From contig NZ_CAJHBT010000007.1 of NCBI RefSeq assembly GCF_904846675.1, positions 46,524 through 110,523 of the forward strand: DNA of 64,000 nucleotides, given 5' to 3'. The notes below the pieces were generated by a model, which saw only the letters and a list, made by a program, of their open reading frames with translations, ran no database searches and had not been told where the DNA came from. The stretch is from Psychrobacter urativorans. Lineage in GTDB: Bacteria > Pseudomonadota > Gammaproteobacteria > Pseudomonadales > Moraxellaceae. Shown here piece by piece: positions 28,486 through 38,511 of this stretch. A program made the translations under genes and the position numbers. Position 1 is the first letter of the stretch. Every line of letters starts with the position of its first letter.

Positions 28486-28904
28486 AGAATAATCCTCAAG
28501 CCAAGTCTGATAGATAAAGGCATTAAAAACCTAATGATTACAGCTGAATAACAGCTCATAAATAATAGTTATTAACACAGTAGCTGTTAATTAAAATAAC
28601 AGCTAAATTAAAATTTTAGATAAATAGTAGCGTAAACGCTGCGGGAGTGTTTATCTATTATCTTAGATACATTAAAGTCAAACCACAATCATGCATCAAT
28701 AGAATTTACATACCCATACAAATTAAGTTCTATTAAGGCCGAATTTAATGCATTAAGTATATATACCTTAAGCATTTTTTGTGATTGACTTGTGCACTGC
28801 TTTATTTACTCATCAGCAAGGTTAATCATGGTGATTAGTTTTAATTTTTTAACCATTTTGCAAAATTTTTGCTTTTATAATTAACGCCGGTAAAGGCCGT
28901 ATTT
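28486..28904. promoter_or_regulatory. Divergent region with 9-bp inverted repeat
   Basis: 419 A/T-rich bases between the rhomboid gene and the first OmpA-like paralogue, no gene seen. A perfect 9-bp inverted repeat occupies 28581-28605 (arms 28581-28589 and 28597-28605), and the same short arm sequence recurs nearby. It could be an operator or RNA hairpin; there is no direct support for either. Confidence 0.45.
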
Positions 28905-30545
28905 ATGAACGTTATTGATCAACTCGAAAAAATAGTGACTCCTGCGGTATTAGGCACTAATAGTAGCGTGGCGCACGTTAGCTTACTTGAGCAATTTTAT
29001 GCGATTTTGGTCACACGTTTGGCAGAACCGGAAGTGTACACTCAGCTACAACGTAATGATCCCACCAGTCACATGGAACCGGCAGTCACTAGCAGCCCAT
29101 TGTTTGAGCAGCTTTGGGAACAGCCCAGTCAGCGTCATTTATTGATTCAAGAGCTGGCAACGACCCACCATATAGCTGAGACCGAAACGGGGCAGCTGTT
29201 GATAAACGCCGCCCCTTTAGCGTATCAAGAGCTTAGAAACTTGGCGAATGGTCAGTTTTTACCGGCATTTTTGCAAGTGCAACAGCCAATTATTCGTCAG
29301 TATTTACCAGTTTGGACGTCAGCTGTTATATCGCCTGTTGTGGCGGTAGTGGTAGAAGAACCCGCACTAGTATCTGATGCGCTTATTTATGATAACAGCA
29401 AAGTGCCTAATGTAACGGCCGCTGCTGGGCAAATACTCGGCGCTGATGGAGTGCCAGTGATTGTCGAAGGCAGGGATGGGCAAGTAACCGCAGATGATAC
29501 TATCAATACTACTAATACCGATACCACGGGTGCTATCCATGCCAACCCTTCAGACTATCGCTCACCTGAGAGCCGAACCATTGAGGGTATAGGAGAGGTA
29601 CGCCGCCGTAACCAGCGCAATGATTTATTGATACGTCTATCACTGTTAGCGTTGGCCTTGGGTGCGATTGTCCTATTTTGGGCGTTCGTTATCAAACCCA
29701 ACGAAGTAGAACCGGTAGAGCCAATCGCTATCGCTCCTGTCGTAACCACACCAGAAATTGAAGCAGTCGCACCGGTACAAGTATTGAACCCAGCGCAATT
29801 GATTGTGGTCGTTGATAACGACGGTAACTTATATAGCTGTTCGGCAACCGTCGGTGATGCGAGTTTGGAGGCAGCACTCAGGCGAGCACTGAATTCGAGC
29901 TTTGGTGAGCAGGCCAATATCTGTGAGTTGACCGTGCAACAAGAGGTTGCTACTACGCTGGCGAATATAAATATAGAAACGCTACCCAATGTTTTGACCC
30001 TGATGAGAACCGCCCCATTCTCGCGCTTGCAACTGCAAAATGACAGTATGAGCATAGAGGGGCCGGATGAGATGTTATTACAGAATCTACTTATTGAAAT
30101 GCATACTTTAGTACCAGCGATGAATATTACCTCCGCCATACCTGCTACCAACGCGCAGCCGCCCGCCAATACTTACGACGAAACTTATAATAATAATGGT
30201 AACTATAATAACGACGACTATAACAATGAGAATTACAATAATAATGGCGCTATGCCAAACAACGGCAGTGCCCCCATTACCAGTAATAATAATATGATTA
30301 CCAATCAGCCCAATCCGCCACTTGCTAGCAATAACAGCAATTTTGAAACACCGCCGCCACCACAACCGCAAAGTAGTCTTAATAATGGCAATAACGGCAG
30401 TAGCAATAATATTAATAATAATCAATCACAAAATAATCAGCCTACCCAAAATCCAAGACAGATGTCGCAAGCTGAAGTGGACGCCATTGCTAATAACACC
30501 ATCATTTCAGAGCCTGCCCAAGGTGGGCGTCCAATAACCCAGTAG
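28905..30545 (+). CDS. Single-span envelope protein, paralogue lacking the OmpA domain
   Basis: A 546-residue protein sharing its layout with the next gene. Residues about 1-145 form a presumably cytoplasmic domain (starting MNVIDQLEKIVTPAVLG, with SLLEQFYAILVTRLAE). A membrane helix lies near 245-267 (LSLLALALGAIVLFWAFVI). A BON-like periplasmic domain follows at about 300-410 (NLYSCSATVGDASLEAALRR). In the sibling this is followed by an OmpA domain; here that domain is absent and the C-terminal 130 residues are an Asn-rich, low-complexity tail with Pro/Gln stretches. The whole family is poorly described, though I recognise relatives in Moraxellaceae. Function unknown; an envelope-spanning or peptidoglycan-associated role is inferred from the sibling. 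Confidence 0.75.
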   Translation: MNVIDQLEKIVTPAVLGTNSSVAHVSLLEQFYAILVTRLAEPEVYTQLQRNDPTSHMEPAVTSSPLFEQLWEQPSQRHLLIQELATTHHIAETETGQLLINAAPLAYQELRNLANGQFLPAFLQVQQPIIRQYLPVWTSAVISPVVAVVVEEPALVSDALIYDNSKVPNVTAAAGQILGADGVPVIVEGRDGQVTADDTINTTNTDTTGAIHANPSDYRSPESRTIEGIGEVRRRNQRNDLLIRLSLLALALGAIVLFWAFVIKPNEVEPVEPIAIAPVVTTPEIEAVAPVQVLNPAQLIVVVDNDGNLYSCSATVGDASLEAALRRALNSSFGEQANICELTVQQEVATTLANINIETLPNVLTLMRTAPFSRLQLQNDSMSIEGPDEMLLQNLLIEMHTLVPAMNITSAIPATNAQPPANTYDETYNNNGNYNNDDYNNENYNNNGAMPNNGSAPITSNNNMITNQPNPPLASNNSNFETPPPPQPQSSLNNGNNGSSNNINNNQSQNNQPTQNPRQMSQAEVDAIANNTIISEPAQGGRPITQ

Positions 30546-31357
30546 CGGTATCGAGGCCAAGATCTATTTTGTACTACTTATAGAAAATAGCGAACGTTAA
30601 TAATAAGATATCATGTAGTCCGATATCGTTTCATTAGCTTGGCTTCATTCAACCAGCTGGGTTTTATGAATGAAGCTTAGTTAAATTGGCATTGTTAAGT
30701 GTCACACCTGTCTATATTGAGTTTATGAGTGATCACTTGATTTGATTTTCTATATTTATTATCAAACAAACTGTATTTATTCAAAAGTAAGCAGCTCTTA
30801 CAACAAAAGATATTGTACTTATAATGCCCACTCATAAATTTTATTCATCATGTTTAGCTATTATGTTATTCATTCGTAGTATAAAGCAGCTGTGGTTACG
30901 TGTTGCAACTGAAACATTACCTACCGTATCATTTACACAACAGCAGGTTTGTTGTGATGGACGACCAATTGCTTTTATAATGAGTAAGTTAGATAGCTTG
31001 ATTAGCAGGCAATCAATTAGAGGTATAAGACCCTAGTATTTTTACCACTAGTTTTTATCTATACTTATCGAAACATAAGAACTAAAAATATTAATAATAT
31101 AAATATATTAAACGCATCGTAATCTTCACGGAAGTTATTAGTATTTGAATCATAGTCTCATTAAGTAGTTTCGTTAGGCAGTTTTGTGATAGAAGTTACT
31201 AAGTGGCGTTTGTTATAAAACCTATTAATCTTACTAAATCGACCAGTTTTATAAAATAAGTAATACCTTCTTGTCCTTATTTATTACTTACTGCAAACTG
31301 TAATTAATAAGACATTAAGGATAAGAATCAAACAATTATAATCGGAGGAAGTATATT
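30546..31357. other. Intergenic region between the OmpA-like paralogues
   Basis: About 810 bases of A/T-rich DNA. A 10-bp inverted repeat (30642-30651 with 30667-30676) without a T-run follows the first gene. A 70-codon frame at 30824-31036 has no ribosome site or recognisable domain and I do not call it. Promoter elements for the downstream gene are expected but were not identified. Confidence 0.45.
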
Positions 31358-33103
31358 ATGGATATTATCAGTCATTTAACCCGAACGGTCAGCCCAGCAG
31401 TACTTGGAGATGACAGCACCCCCGCTAAGAAAAATTTACTTGAACAGTTTTATGCTATTTTTGCCGCGCGTTTAGCGGACAAGGACACTCATAGCCGTTT
31501 TGCTAATGAAAATATTGCTCAGGACGACCAAGGTTTTTATGATCGGGTATGGACTGAGAGTAGCCAACGCGATAGCATCTCACGCGAACTTGCTGCCGAA
31601 CATAATGTAGACGCCACTGCAGCGCGCGGTCTGGTGACGATGGCGGCTCCTTTAGCCTATCATGAGATTAAAAGCCTCGCGGGTACCACGCCTGTACCAC
31701 AATTCTTAAATGATAATAAAGCTAATTATCAGCATCATATTCCTGCATGGGCAAGTACTGTTGTTCCTGCTGGGATGGTCGCTGCAGCTCCTGCGGGAGA
31801 GCGTATTTCTGACACCACAAGTATGGCACCGCTACATCATGAAGAAGTAGAAGAAAAAAGCGGCTTCATGAAAGCGTTGTTGCCGATCATTGGTCTGATT
31901 ATTTTAGGGGCATTGGCTTGGGCTTTACTCAGAGGTTGCCAAGACAATCCTGAACCTGTCGCTACGCCAGCTGCCACACAAGAACAAGGTGTTGACAGTG
32001 ACAATCAAACCGCTGTAGCGTCCGCTGTTGAGCCTGCATCGCTACGTATTGCTACTGGTGAAGAAGCCAATACGCTATATGCTTGCCGCATGAATGTCGG
32101 TGATGAAGCACTTCAAACTACAGTCATGAATGCTATGAATACCACCTTTGGTGATGAAGCCAGTAAGTGCCGCGCTGATGTCGACGATAACTTCGCGATG
32201 AACATGCCAGCAGCAGCCCAGCTTGCTTCTATCTTACCTATCATCAAGAACGTTCCCAACGCTAGCATGATCATTAAAGATGATGAAATCGTCGTTAATG
32301 CTCCTGATGACGCAGCGCTTCAGCAATTAGTAGCTGATATCCAAGCAGCGGCGCCAGGAATGAATGTTGTCGCAGAAGGTCCATTAGATATACAAAAAGA
32401 GATTGATGACAGTTTAGTGGCTACAGATACTGCTATGAATAATCTTGGTGACAATCCAGACCCACGCGATGTTGCTCGTGCGCTTAGTTTACAAGTTGTT
32501 AACTTCCAAGTAGATAAAGCAATTATTCCTGACGAGAACAAGCAGTTCCTTGATCGTGCTGTAAAACTGATGGAACAAGTTCCAGAGATGGAGCTGATGA
32601 TTATCGGTCATACTGATAAAACTGCTAGTGCCGACTACAATATGAAGTTATCACAAGAACGTGCTCAGTCCATGAAAGACTATATGGTGTCACAAGGCGC
32701 CGATGCTAGTAAATTGATGACTAAAGGTATGGGTGAGACTGACCCTATCGCGGATAATTCAACTGAACAGGGCCGTTTCCGTAACCGTCGTATCGAGTTT
32801 ACTGTTTATGACGAGTCTGCTATGAATAATGAAGGTGCTAATATCGCGACGCTTGGTGGTGGAAACTCATCTGATCCTGATTTGAACCCATTAGATAGCG
32901 ATAATGATGACATAATGCCAGACAGCGATGATCGTACATCGACTGACATGGCTACGCCAGCGCCTAGAAGCTCGATTCCAGCTGCTAACAACAAGTTTGA
33001 TCCAGACTTGAATCCTACAGACAGTAACAATGATGATTTGCTACCAGATTTGGACGATCCTAGTCGTGGTACTGAACTTGACCCAAAAGCGAATAATCTA
33101 TAA
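31358..33103 (+). CDS. OmpA-family peptidoglycan-binding envelope protein
   Basis: A 581-residue protein. Residues 1-140 are the same N-terminal domain as in the preceding gene (MDIISHLTRTVSPAVLG, NLLEQFYAIFAARLAD). A membrane helix is at about 172-193. A BON-like domain follows (LYACRMNVGDEALQTTVM), then an OmpA C-terminal domain at about 380-490: VNFQVDKAIIPDENKQFLDR, IIGHTDKTAS, LSQERAQSMKDYM and RFRNRRIEFT, which carry the usual Asp/Arg peptidoglycan contacts. The last 80 residues hold two related Asp-rich blocks around DPDLNPLDSDNDD. An AGGAGG-like site precedes the ATG. It probably tethers the inner membrane to the cell wall; this is inference from domain order. Confidence 0.85.
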   Translation: MDIISHLTRTVSPAVLGDDSTPAKKNLLEQFYAIFAARLADKDTHSRFANENIAQDDQGFYDRVWTESSQRDSISRELAAEHNVDATAARGLVTMAAPLAYHEIKSLAGTTPVPQFLNDNKANYQHHIPAWASTVVPAGMVAAAPAGERISDTTSMAPLHHEEVEEKSGFMKALLPIIGLIILGALAWALLRGCQDNPEPVATPAATQEQGVDSDNQTAVASAVEPASLRIATGEEANTLYACRMNVGDEALQTTVMNAMNTTFGDEASKCRADVDDNFAMNMPAAAQLASILPIIKNVPNASMIIKDDEIVVNAPDDAALQQLVADIQAAAPGMNVVAEGPLDIQKEIDDSLVATDTAMNNLGDNPDPRDVARALSLQVVNFQVDKAIIPDENKQFLDRAVKLMEQVPEMELMIIGHTDKTASADYNMKLSQERAQSMKDYMVSQGADASKLMTKGMGETDPIADNSTEQGRFRNRRIEFTVYDESAMNNEGANIATLGGGNSSDPDLNPLDSDNDDIMPDSDDRTSTDMATPAPRSSIPAANNKFDPDLNPTDSNNDDLLPDLDDPSRGTELDPKANNL

Positions 33104-33148
33104 AATGTTTATTTGATTAAAGCTTAAATAAATCGTATCTAATAAAAG

Positions 33149-33178
33149 ACCGCATCTTTGATAAGGTGCGGTTTTTTT
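33149..33178 (+). terminator. Rho-independent terminator of the OmpA-family gene
   Basis: A 6-bp GC-rich stem (33149-33154 with 33167-33172) followed by a T-run, about 45 bases after the stop codon. Confidence 0.82.
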
Positions 33179-33239
33179 ATGCGTATTGAAGTATATGAGT
33201 TATTGCAATATATCAGTTATTATCGTCTAGAAGACCCTA

Positions 33240-34346
33240 CTATTTATACGCAGTAGGGTCTTCTTTATCAATATTAGAATCTTTCGGCTTAACACTGGTA
33301 TCAGTTAGCAATGTCTCGGATAGAGGGTTAAAAAAATTTTGCATAACATTGTCTTTGGCTTGCTGCCAATGCTCGAACTGCTGGCATGTCGACTGCAGAT
33401 TACCTTGCCACATTGGAATTTTTCCGCGCATAGTTTTGATGCGACTTTGATTGGGATAAGGTAAGTCTTGCGCTGCTTCGGCCGCTTCGTGAGCGGCAAT
33501 TCTATCATTGCATACCAGCGCTATATCGCAGCCAGCTTTAATAGCGGCATTTACGCGTGCGCTAATGTCACCTGCCGCTTGTGCGCCTGCCATGGACAAG
33601 TCATCAGAGAATAATACGCCGTCGAACTTTAGCTGTTTTCTTAAAATATCTTGTAGCCAAATTTTGGAAAACCCCGCAGGTTTATTATCCACTTGTGAAA
33701 AAATAACGTGTGCCGGCATCAAAGCATCAAGCCATGGTAGCGTCTGTATAAAGGGCTGCATATCGCTGTTCATAATCTCATCTAAGCTGCGATCATCGAT
33801 GGCTTCTGCCACATGCGAGTCTGGGGCAATAGCACCATGACCGGGAAAATGCTTACCGGTTGTGGCCATGCCGGCAGCTTTCATCCCTCGCATCAACTGA
33901 GAAGCTAGAGCGACAATAACTTGCGGGTCTTTATGAAAGCTGCGATCACCAATAACTTGGCTTAAACCATTAGTATCAAGGACTGGTGCAAAGCTCAGAT
34001 CTATCCCAACTGCTAATACTTCAGTCGCCATCAGATAGCCACAATCATAGGCGCAAGTCAGCGCCCGATTGGGGTCATGAGAGAATAGCTCACCAAGCTT
34101 GCCCATTGCTGGTAGCTTAGTAAAACCCTTGCGCAGTCTTGCTACCCGTCCACCTTCTTGGTCGACACCGATGAGGATATCAGGGTTATGATAGCGAATT
34201 TCGTCGCATAGCTCGCGAACTTGAGCGGCATCTGCTACGTTGCGTGCAAAGAGTATTACTCCGCCAACTTGTGCTTGCTTGATTAAGCTGACATCTTCAG
34301 CTGTCAGTGCGGTACTACCAATATCAATCATTAAGACGCCATACAT
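33240..34346 (-). CDS. nagZ: Beta-N-acetylhexosaminidase NagZ
   Basis: A cytoplasmic family 3 glycoside hydrolase that removes GlcNAc from anhydromuropeptides in cell-wall recycling; its products can influence AmpC induction in species that have AmpR. The 368-residue protein starts MYGVLMIDIGSTALTAED. It has GVDQEGGRVARLR, the family motif GKHFPGHGAIAPDSH with the catalytic His, and LFSDDLSMAGA, which carries the nucleophile Asp. About 30 residues at the C-terminus are disordered. AAGGA sits 8 bases before the ATG. Confidence 0.95.
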   Translation of the reverse strand: MYGVLMIDIGSTALTAEDVSLIKQAQVGGVILFARNVADAAQVRELCDEIRYHNPDILIGVDQEGGRVARLRKGFTKLPAMGKLGELFSHDPNRALTCAYDCGYLMATEVLAVGIDLSFAPVLDTNGLSQVIGDRSFHKDPQVIVALASQLMRGMKAAGMATTGKHFPGHGAIAPDSHVAEAIDDRSLDEIMNSDMQPFIQTLPWLDALMPAHVIFSQVDNKPAGFSKIWLQDILRKQLKFDGVLFSDDLSMAGAQAAGDISARVNAAIKAGCDIALVCNDRIAAHEAAEAAQDLPYPNQSRIKTMRGKIPMWQGNLQSTCQQFEHWQQAKDNVMQNFFNPLSETLLTDTSVKPKDSNIDKEDPTAYK

Positions 34347-34915
34347 TGCATGTTCCTTATAGTGTTATACACTGCTATCGGGTGAGCTTGATTGGCAAAC
34401 GAAGACCATAAATAAATTCAGTCTTACTTCGTGACCATAATCCTATTATGTCAGCTATTGGTCGTTGAGCATAACTTGGCAGTTGATTCAGCGAGTGGGT
34501 TTGCTCAATCACTAGTTAATAAGGGAGCGGCTCATTCATAACCAGCTATCCCGTAATGAATCATAATAAGTATGACAGAAAGTTTGGTATGTGTAGGCGT
34601 AGCGTGTAAGATTGTTTATACAGTTTGAGACAGTGCGGTATAAATAACCGTGCTAATATTAACGGCCTTTTAATAACCGACTATCGGCGGCATGTGTCGC
34701 TATTTACGGCAAGCTGAGATAAATGTCGTGGCTATTAACCATAGTTATTAAAGTTCCTACTTATCAACTATTATAATTATAGCGATAAAAATTAACTTTA
34801 TAATCTTATTAAAGACAGACCGCAAGCAACTATAGTTAGATATTTATCTGTAACTTAAAACCATGAGTTAAGATCATAAATTAAGAGCACAACTGACAAC
34901 AATTAGGTGTATACG
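34347..34915. other. Divergent nagZ-prc intergenic region
   Basis: About 570 bases with no gene seen; promoters of nagZ and prc are expected here. Confidence 0.35.
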
Positions 34916-37126
34916 ATGAAAAAACAACCCGCGCAGTGGTTACTCAGTGTGGCGTCAGTGGGCGTCGCTGGACTTATTCTTACGCAAAGCTATGGTACTG
35001 CGGTGGCAAACCCCGATACTGATGGCTTCGTGCAGACCCCTGAACAACAACTGACTGCCCGGCAGGTTGCGGCATTATTAGACCGCAGCCATTATTTAAA
35101 CCAGCCGCTTGATAGTAAGATGGGCAATGAAATCCTATCGATGTATATCGACAACCTTGATCCGAATCACACTTTATTTTTGCAATCTGATGTTGATGAG
35201 TTTAAAGAGAAATACGGTAGCGAGTTTGGTAATCGCCTAAAACGTGGCGATTTATCCGCAGGAGTGGATATCTTTGAGCGTTATCGCAAGCGCTCCCATG
35301 AGTATTTTGAGATGTCTACAAAAATGCTTAAATCTGAAATCGATTTGACCAGTAAAGAGACCATTATTCTTGACCGCGAAAAATTGGGTCATTTTAAGAC
35401 CAAAAAATCCCAGCGTGACTATTGGGTACGGCAGTTAAAGTTCCAGTTGATAAGCATCACCTTAGGCCAAGAAGACGAAAAAGCCAAAGAAAAAGTATTC
35501 TTAGACAATCCGGATATCACTCGTGGTCAAGACTTGGTGCGTGATGATAAGCGTACGCCAAGTGAGATTTTGCTCGAGCGTTTGTCCCGTCAGCAAGGAC
35601 AGATGCAGCGGTTTAAAGACGATGAGATTATGGAGACAGTATTAAATACGGCCATGCTCACTTATGATCCGCACAGTAACTATTATGCGCCTATTCAAGC
35701 GGCTGAGCTGCAAAGTCAGTCAAGCTTACAGTTAGAAGGGATTGGCGTTTCTATCCGTCCTGATCGCAAAGACCCAAACTATACGCGTATTGTGACCTTA
35801 GTCGATGGTGGTCCGGCGTCAAAAGGGGGACAAATCAAACCTAATGACTTAATTGTTGGTATTGCCAAAGACGGCAAGACGATGGTTGACGTAGTGGGTT
35901 GGTCAACACGTGAAATTGTTGGCCTGATTCGCGGTAAGCGCGGTACCTCAGTTACCCTAAAGGTACGTCAGCCTAATACCCCAGACGCCAGTGCCCGTAC
36001 GGTGACTGTAGTGCGTGATGTTATCGAGCAAGAAGAATCTGGCGTCACCCAGCGAGTGGTTGAAATCCAGCGTCCTAATATCGATGCGAGCCCAAAACGC
36101 ATAGGTGTGCTTGAGATTCCAAGCTTTTATCTGAACTATCGTGCGCGCCGTAATGGCGAAGAGTATCGCAGTGTCAGCATTGATACTGAGCGCGCTCTAA
36201 AAGAATTAAACAAACAAAATATCGATGGTCTAGTGGTTGATTTGCGTAATAACCCTGGCGGATCATTAGATGAAGTGGCCAAAATGCTTGGTTTATTTAT
36301 TAAGAGTGGCCCCCTAGTACAAATCCGTGATAATCGCGGCAATGTTCAAGTTTACCGCGATGACGATGGTGGTCAGCAATTGTATAAAGGCAAGGTGGTC
36401 GTCTTGACCAATCTAGCTTCTGCGTCTGCTAGTGAGATTTTTGCTGCCGCCATACAGGATTATGGTCGTGGACTGGTCGTCGGTAACACCACTACTGGTA
36501 AAGGTTCGGCACAAATCCAGCTGGACAACTTAGCACTGGGTTCAGCAACATTGACCCAACGCAAATTTTACCGTATCACCGGCGGTAGTACGCAAAATAA
36601 AGGTGTTGTTCCTGATGTCAAGTTGGTCAATATCTATGATGATGCCACCTTTGGTGAGCGCGCTCAGAAAAAAGCGCTACCTTGGGACACTATTAAGACC
36701 GCGCCTTATAAGCCCGAAGGTAAATTTACTGCTAATACGCTAGCGACACTGAACCAGCAGTCCAAGATCCGCCAGCAGAAAAACCCACAATTTGTCTACT
36801 TATCAGCGCTTAATATGATTCGCGATATGGAAGATGGAAAAACCCCAATCAACCTTGATATCAACAGTCGTCGTGCCAAAATGAAGCTGGTTGAAAAGCG
36901 TTCATTAGAAGCCGAAAATCAACGTCTAAAAGCTACTGGTGAGACCCTTTATTCCAATTGGAATACGTATCAGGCGGCAATGGATGCCAAGTTCGAAGAA
37001 CGTAGCAAAATGAAAGCACGTGAGCGCCCGCAACTGCCAGAGGATGAAGCTTATATTAATGAGGCCGCTTATCTGATGCTGAGCGCTGAACCGAAAGTTA
37101 GTGTCAGTCCTCAAGATAAGTTATAG
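34916..37126 (+). CDS. prc: Carboxy-terminal processing protease Prc (Tsp)
   Basis: A periplasmic tail-specific protease of family S41 that degrades ssrA-tagged and misfolded proteins and, in E. coli, processes PBP3 and MepS. The 736-residue protein has a signal peptide (MKKQPAQWLLSVASVGVAG to AVA), an N-terminal helical domain, a PDZ domain at about 255-345 (GIGVSIRPDRKDPNYTRIV), and the catalytic core with Ser504 in SASASEIF and Lys529 in TGKGSAQ, 25 residues apart as in E. coli. A DUF3340-type C-terminal domain follows. The start at 34916 is preferred over GTG at 34907 because it gives the basic signal-peptide N-terminus and a TAGG site. Confidence 0.96.
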   Translation: MKKQPAQWLLSVASVGVAGLILTQSYGTAVANPDTDGFVQTPEQQLTARQVAALLDRSHYLNQPLDSKMGNEILSMYIDNLDPNHTLFLQSDVDEFKEKYGSEFGNRLKRGDLSAGVDIFERYRKRSHEYFEMSTKMLKSEIDLTSKETIILDREKLGHFKTKKSQRDYWVRQLKFQLISITLGQEDEKAKEKVFLDNPDITRGQDLVRDDKRTPSEILLERLSRQQGQMQRFKDDEIMETVLNTAMLTYDPHSNYYAPIQAAELQSQSSLQLEGIGVSIRPDRKDPNYTRIVTLVDGGPASKGGQIKPNDLIVGIAKDGKTMVDVVGWSTREIVGLIRGKRGTSVTLKVRQPNTPDASARTVTVVRDVIEQEESGVTQRVVEIQRPNIDASPKRIGVLEIPSFYLNYRARRNGEEYRSVSIDTERALKELNKQNIDGLVVDLRNNPGGSLDEVAKMLGLFIKSGPLVQIRDNRGNVQVYRDDDGGQQLYKGKVVVLTNLASASASEIFAAAIQDYGRGLVVGNTTTGKGSAQIQLDNLALGSATLTQRKFYRITGGSTQNKGVVPDVKLVNIYDDATFGERAQKKALPWDTIKTAPYKPEGKFTANTLATLNQQSKIRQQKNPQFVYLSALNMIRDMEDGKTPINLDINSRRAKMKLVEKRSLEAENQRLKATGETLYSNWNTYQAAMDAKFEERSKMKARERPQLPEDEAYINEAAYLMLSAEPKVSVSPQDKL

Positions 37127-37418
37127 ACGTTAAGTACTGATACCGTAGAGAATAAGCAGCCGAGAGTTTAACGTAAGCATATGCTTACATGCAATGACGC
37201 TATAGCCTCTTACTAAGCAAGGGTAAATCTGCGATTATGTACTCACTGCACGGTCTAACGATACTATTTATTGATACTAGGGATTGGTATTTAAAAATGG
37301 CTTATAGATTGTTTCAGGGATTGATTGCTCATCATGGATGATAAGGCTGGATGCCTGTTAATAATAACTCACTTCGGGATTAGGTAAGTTGTTATATTAA
37401 CAAGGATAGTTAGTAATA

Positions 37419-37451
37419 AAAGCCGTGTAGTGCTGGTCACTACACGGCTTT
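37419..37451 (+). terminator. Hairpin terminator downstream of prc
   Basis: A perfect 14-bp stem (37419-37432 with 37438-37451) with a five-base loop and short T-rich end, nearly 300 bases after the prc stop. The interval 37127-37418 has no gene. Confidence 0.85.
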
Positions 37452-37558
37452 GTTGTATCTGGACTTTATAACTTTTACTATAATTGAATCAAATAGTCGT
37501 ATAATAATCGTATAAAGGTTTCATTATAAATTTAAGCCATCATGAATTTATGCCATAA

Positions 37559-37596
37559 AAAAAGGCCAGTAGACAATGAGTGCTACTGGCCTTTTT
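37559..37596. terminator. Bidirectional terminator between prc and slyD
   Basis: A perfect 14-bp stem (37559-37572 with 37583-37596) with A-rich and T-rich flanks. It probably ends the reverse-strand slyD transcript and backs up the prc terminator. Confidence 0.9.
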
Positions 37597-37700
37597 GGGT
37601 TTAGCCGTTCAGTCTTATCAACTTAGCCACTAAACTCTTGCTAACAATCAATAATACGATTGCGTAAAAGTTAGTGTTAAACGGCTTAGTAATCAATAAA

Positions 37701-38186
37701 TTAGTGATCAACGCCGCCGGCACCATGGACGTGACCATGGTTTAGTTCGTCTTCAGTAGCTGCGCGTACTTCTTGGATTTCAACATCGAAAGTCAGACGC
37801 TTGCCTGCTAATGGATGGTTGGCATCAACAATTACTTCATCATCATTGACGTCAGTAACCGTTACTAACATTACTTGGCCGCCAGCTTCTGATTGAAATT
37901 GCATACCAGGCTGGATATCATCAACGCCTTGGAAGTTATCACGTGGTACGTGTTGTACCGCTTGCTCTTGGTATTCGCCGTAGCCATCAGCAGGCTCAAC
38001 GACTGCATTGACTGTTTCGCCAGCAGATTTGCCTTCTAATTGCTGCTCAAGACCTGGAATGATGTTGCTATGGCCATGCAAATAAGCAAGTGGCTGACCT
38101 TCTGGAGATTGGTCAAGTACGTTGCCTTCGTCGTCTTTTAGAGTGTAGTTGAATTTGACGGCGGTATCTTTTGCGATAGTAGTCAT
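37701..38186 (-). CDS. slyD: FKBP-type peptidyl-prolyl isomerase, SlyD-like
   Basis: A 161-residue cytoplasmic prolyl isomerase and chaperone. The FKBP domain (VKFNYTLKDDEGNVLDQS, then LAYLHGHSNIIPGLEQQLEG) is split by an insert-in-flap chaperone domain at about 70-125, and closes with NHPLAGKRLTFDVEIQEVR. The C-terminal tail HGHVHGAGGVDH is short but His-rich, a reduced form of the metal-binding tail of E. coli SlyD, so nickel handling is possible. AGGA lies 7 bases before the ATG. Confidence 0.93.
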   Translation of the reverse strand: MTTIAKDTAVKFNYTLKDDEGNVLDQSPEGQPLAYLHGHSNIIPGLEQQLEGKSAGETVNAVVEPADGYGEYQEQAVQHVPRDNFQGVDDIQPGMQFQSEAGGQVMLVTVTDVNDDEVIVDANHPLAGKRLTFDVEIQEVRAATEDELNHGHVHGAGGVDH

Positions 38187-38511
38187 AAATTATCCTAAAT
38201 ATATTTATATAAAAATTTAAATACGGTTGCAATAAACCTCAAAAAGCCAATTAGCCAGCCAAAAAGCCATGTCATTAGTCAATTATCATCAGTTTATTTG
38301 AGTAACTTTAACAGTTAGCATCTTTAATTGAGATGGCAGTTATAACTTTCAAGGTAAAAACCATAAAAATTGCCAATTAATATATTAATTATTAGAAAAA
38401 TGGCCATTTTAAGACGATAGTACGGCAGTTATTGATTATTCATGGTTTGCCAGTTGCGTTTTTGCCCTAGGACTTCTACCATAATGATAAATACAATGAT
38501 AAGAATTGACC
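38187..38511. promoter_or_regulatory. Divergent slyD / M61 peptidase intergenic region
   Basis: 325 A/T-rich bases between divergent genes; no gene or recognised operator. Confidence 0.35.

Noticed and set aside
30108..30425. A reverse-strand frame rich in Ile and Val opposite the Asn-rich tail of the first envelope paralogue.
   Set aside because: It is the antisense reading of repeated AAT/AAC codons, not a gene.
30824..31036. A 70-codon frame between the two OmpA-like genes.
   Set aside because: No ribosome-binding site, no recognisable domain, composition like the surrounding A/T-rich spacer.
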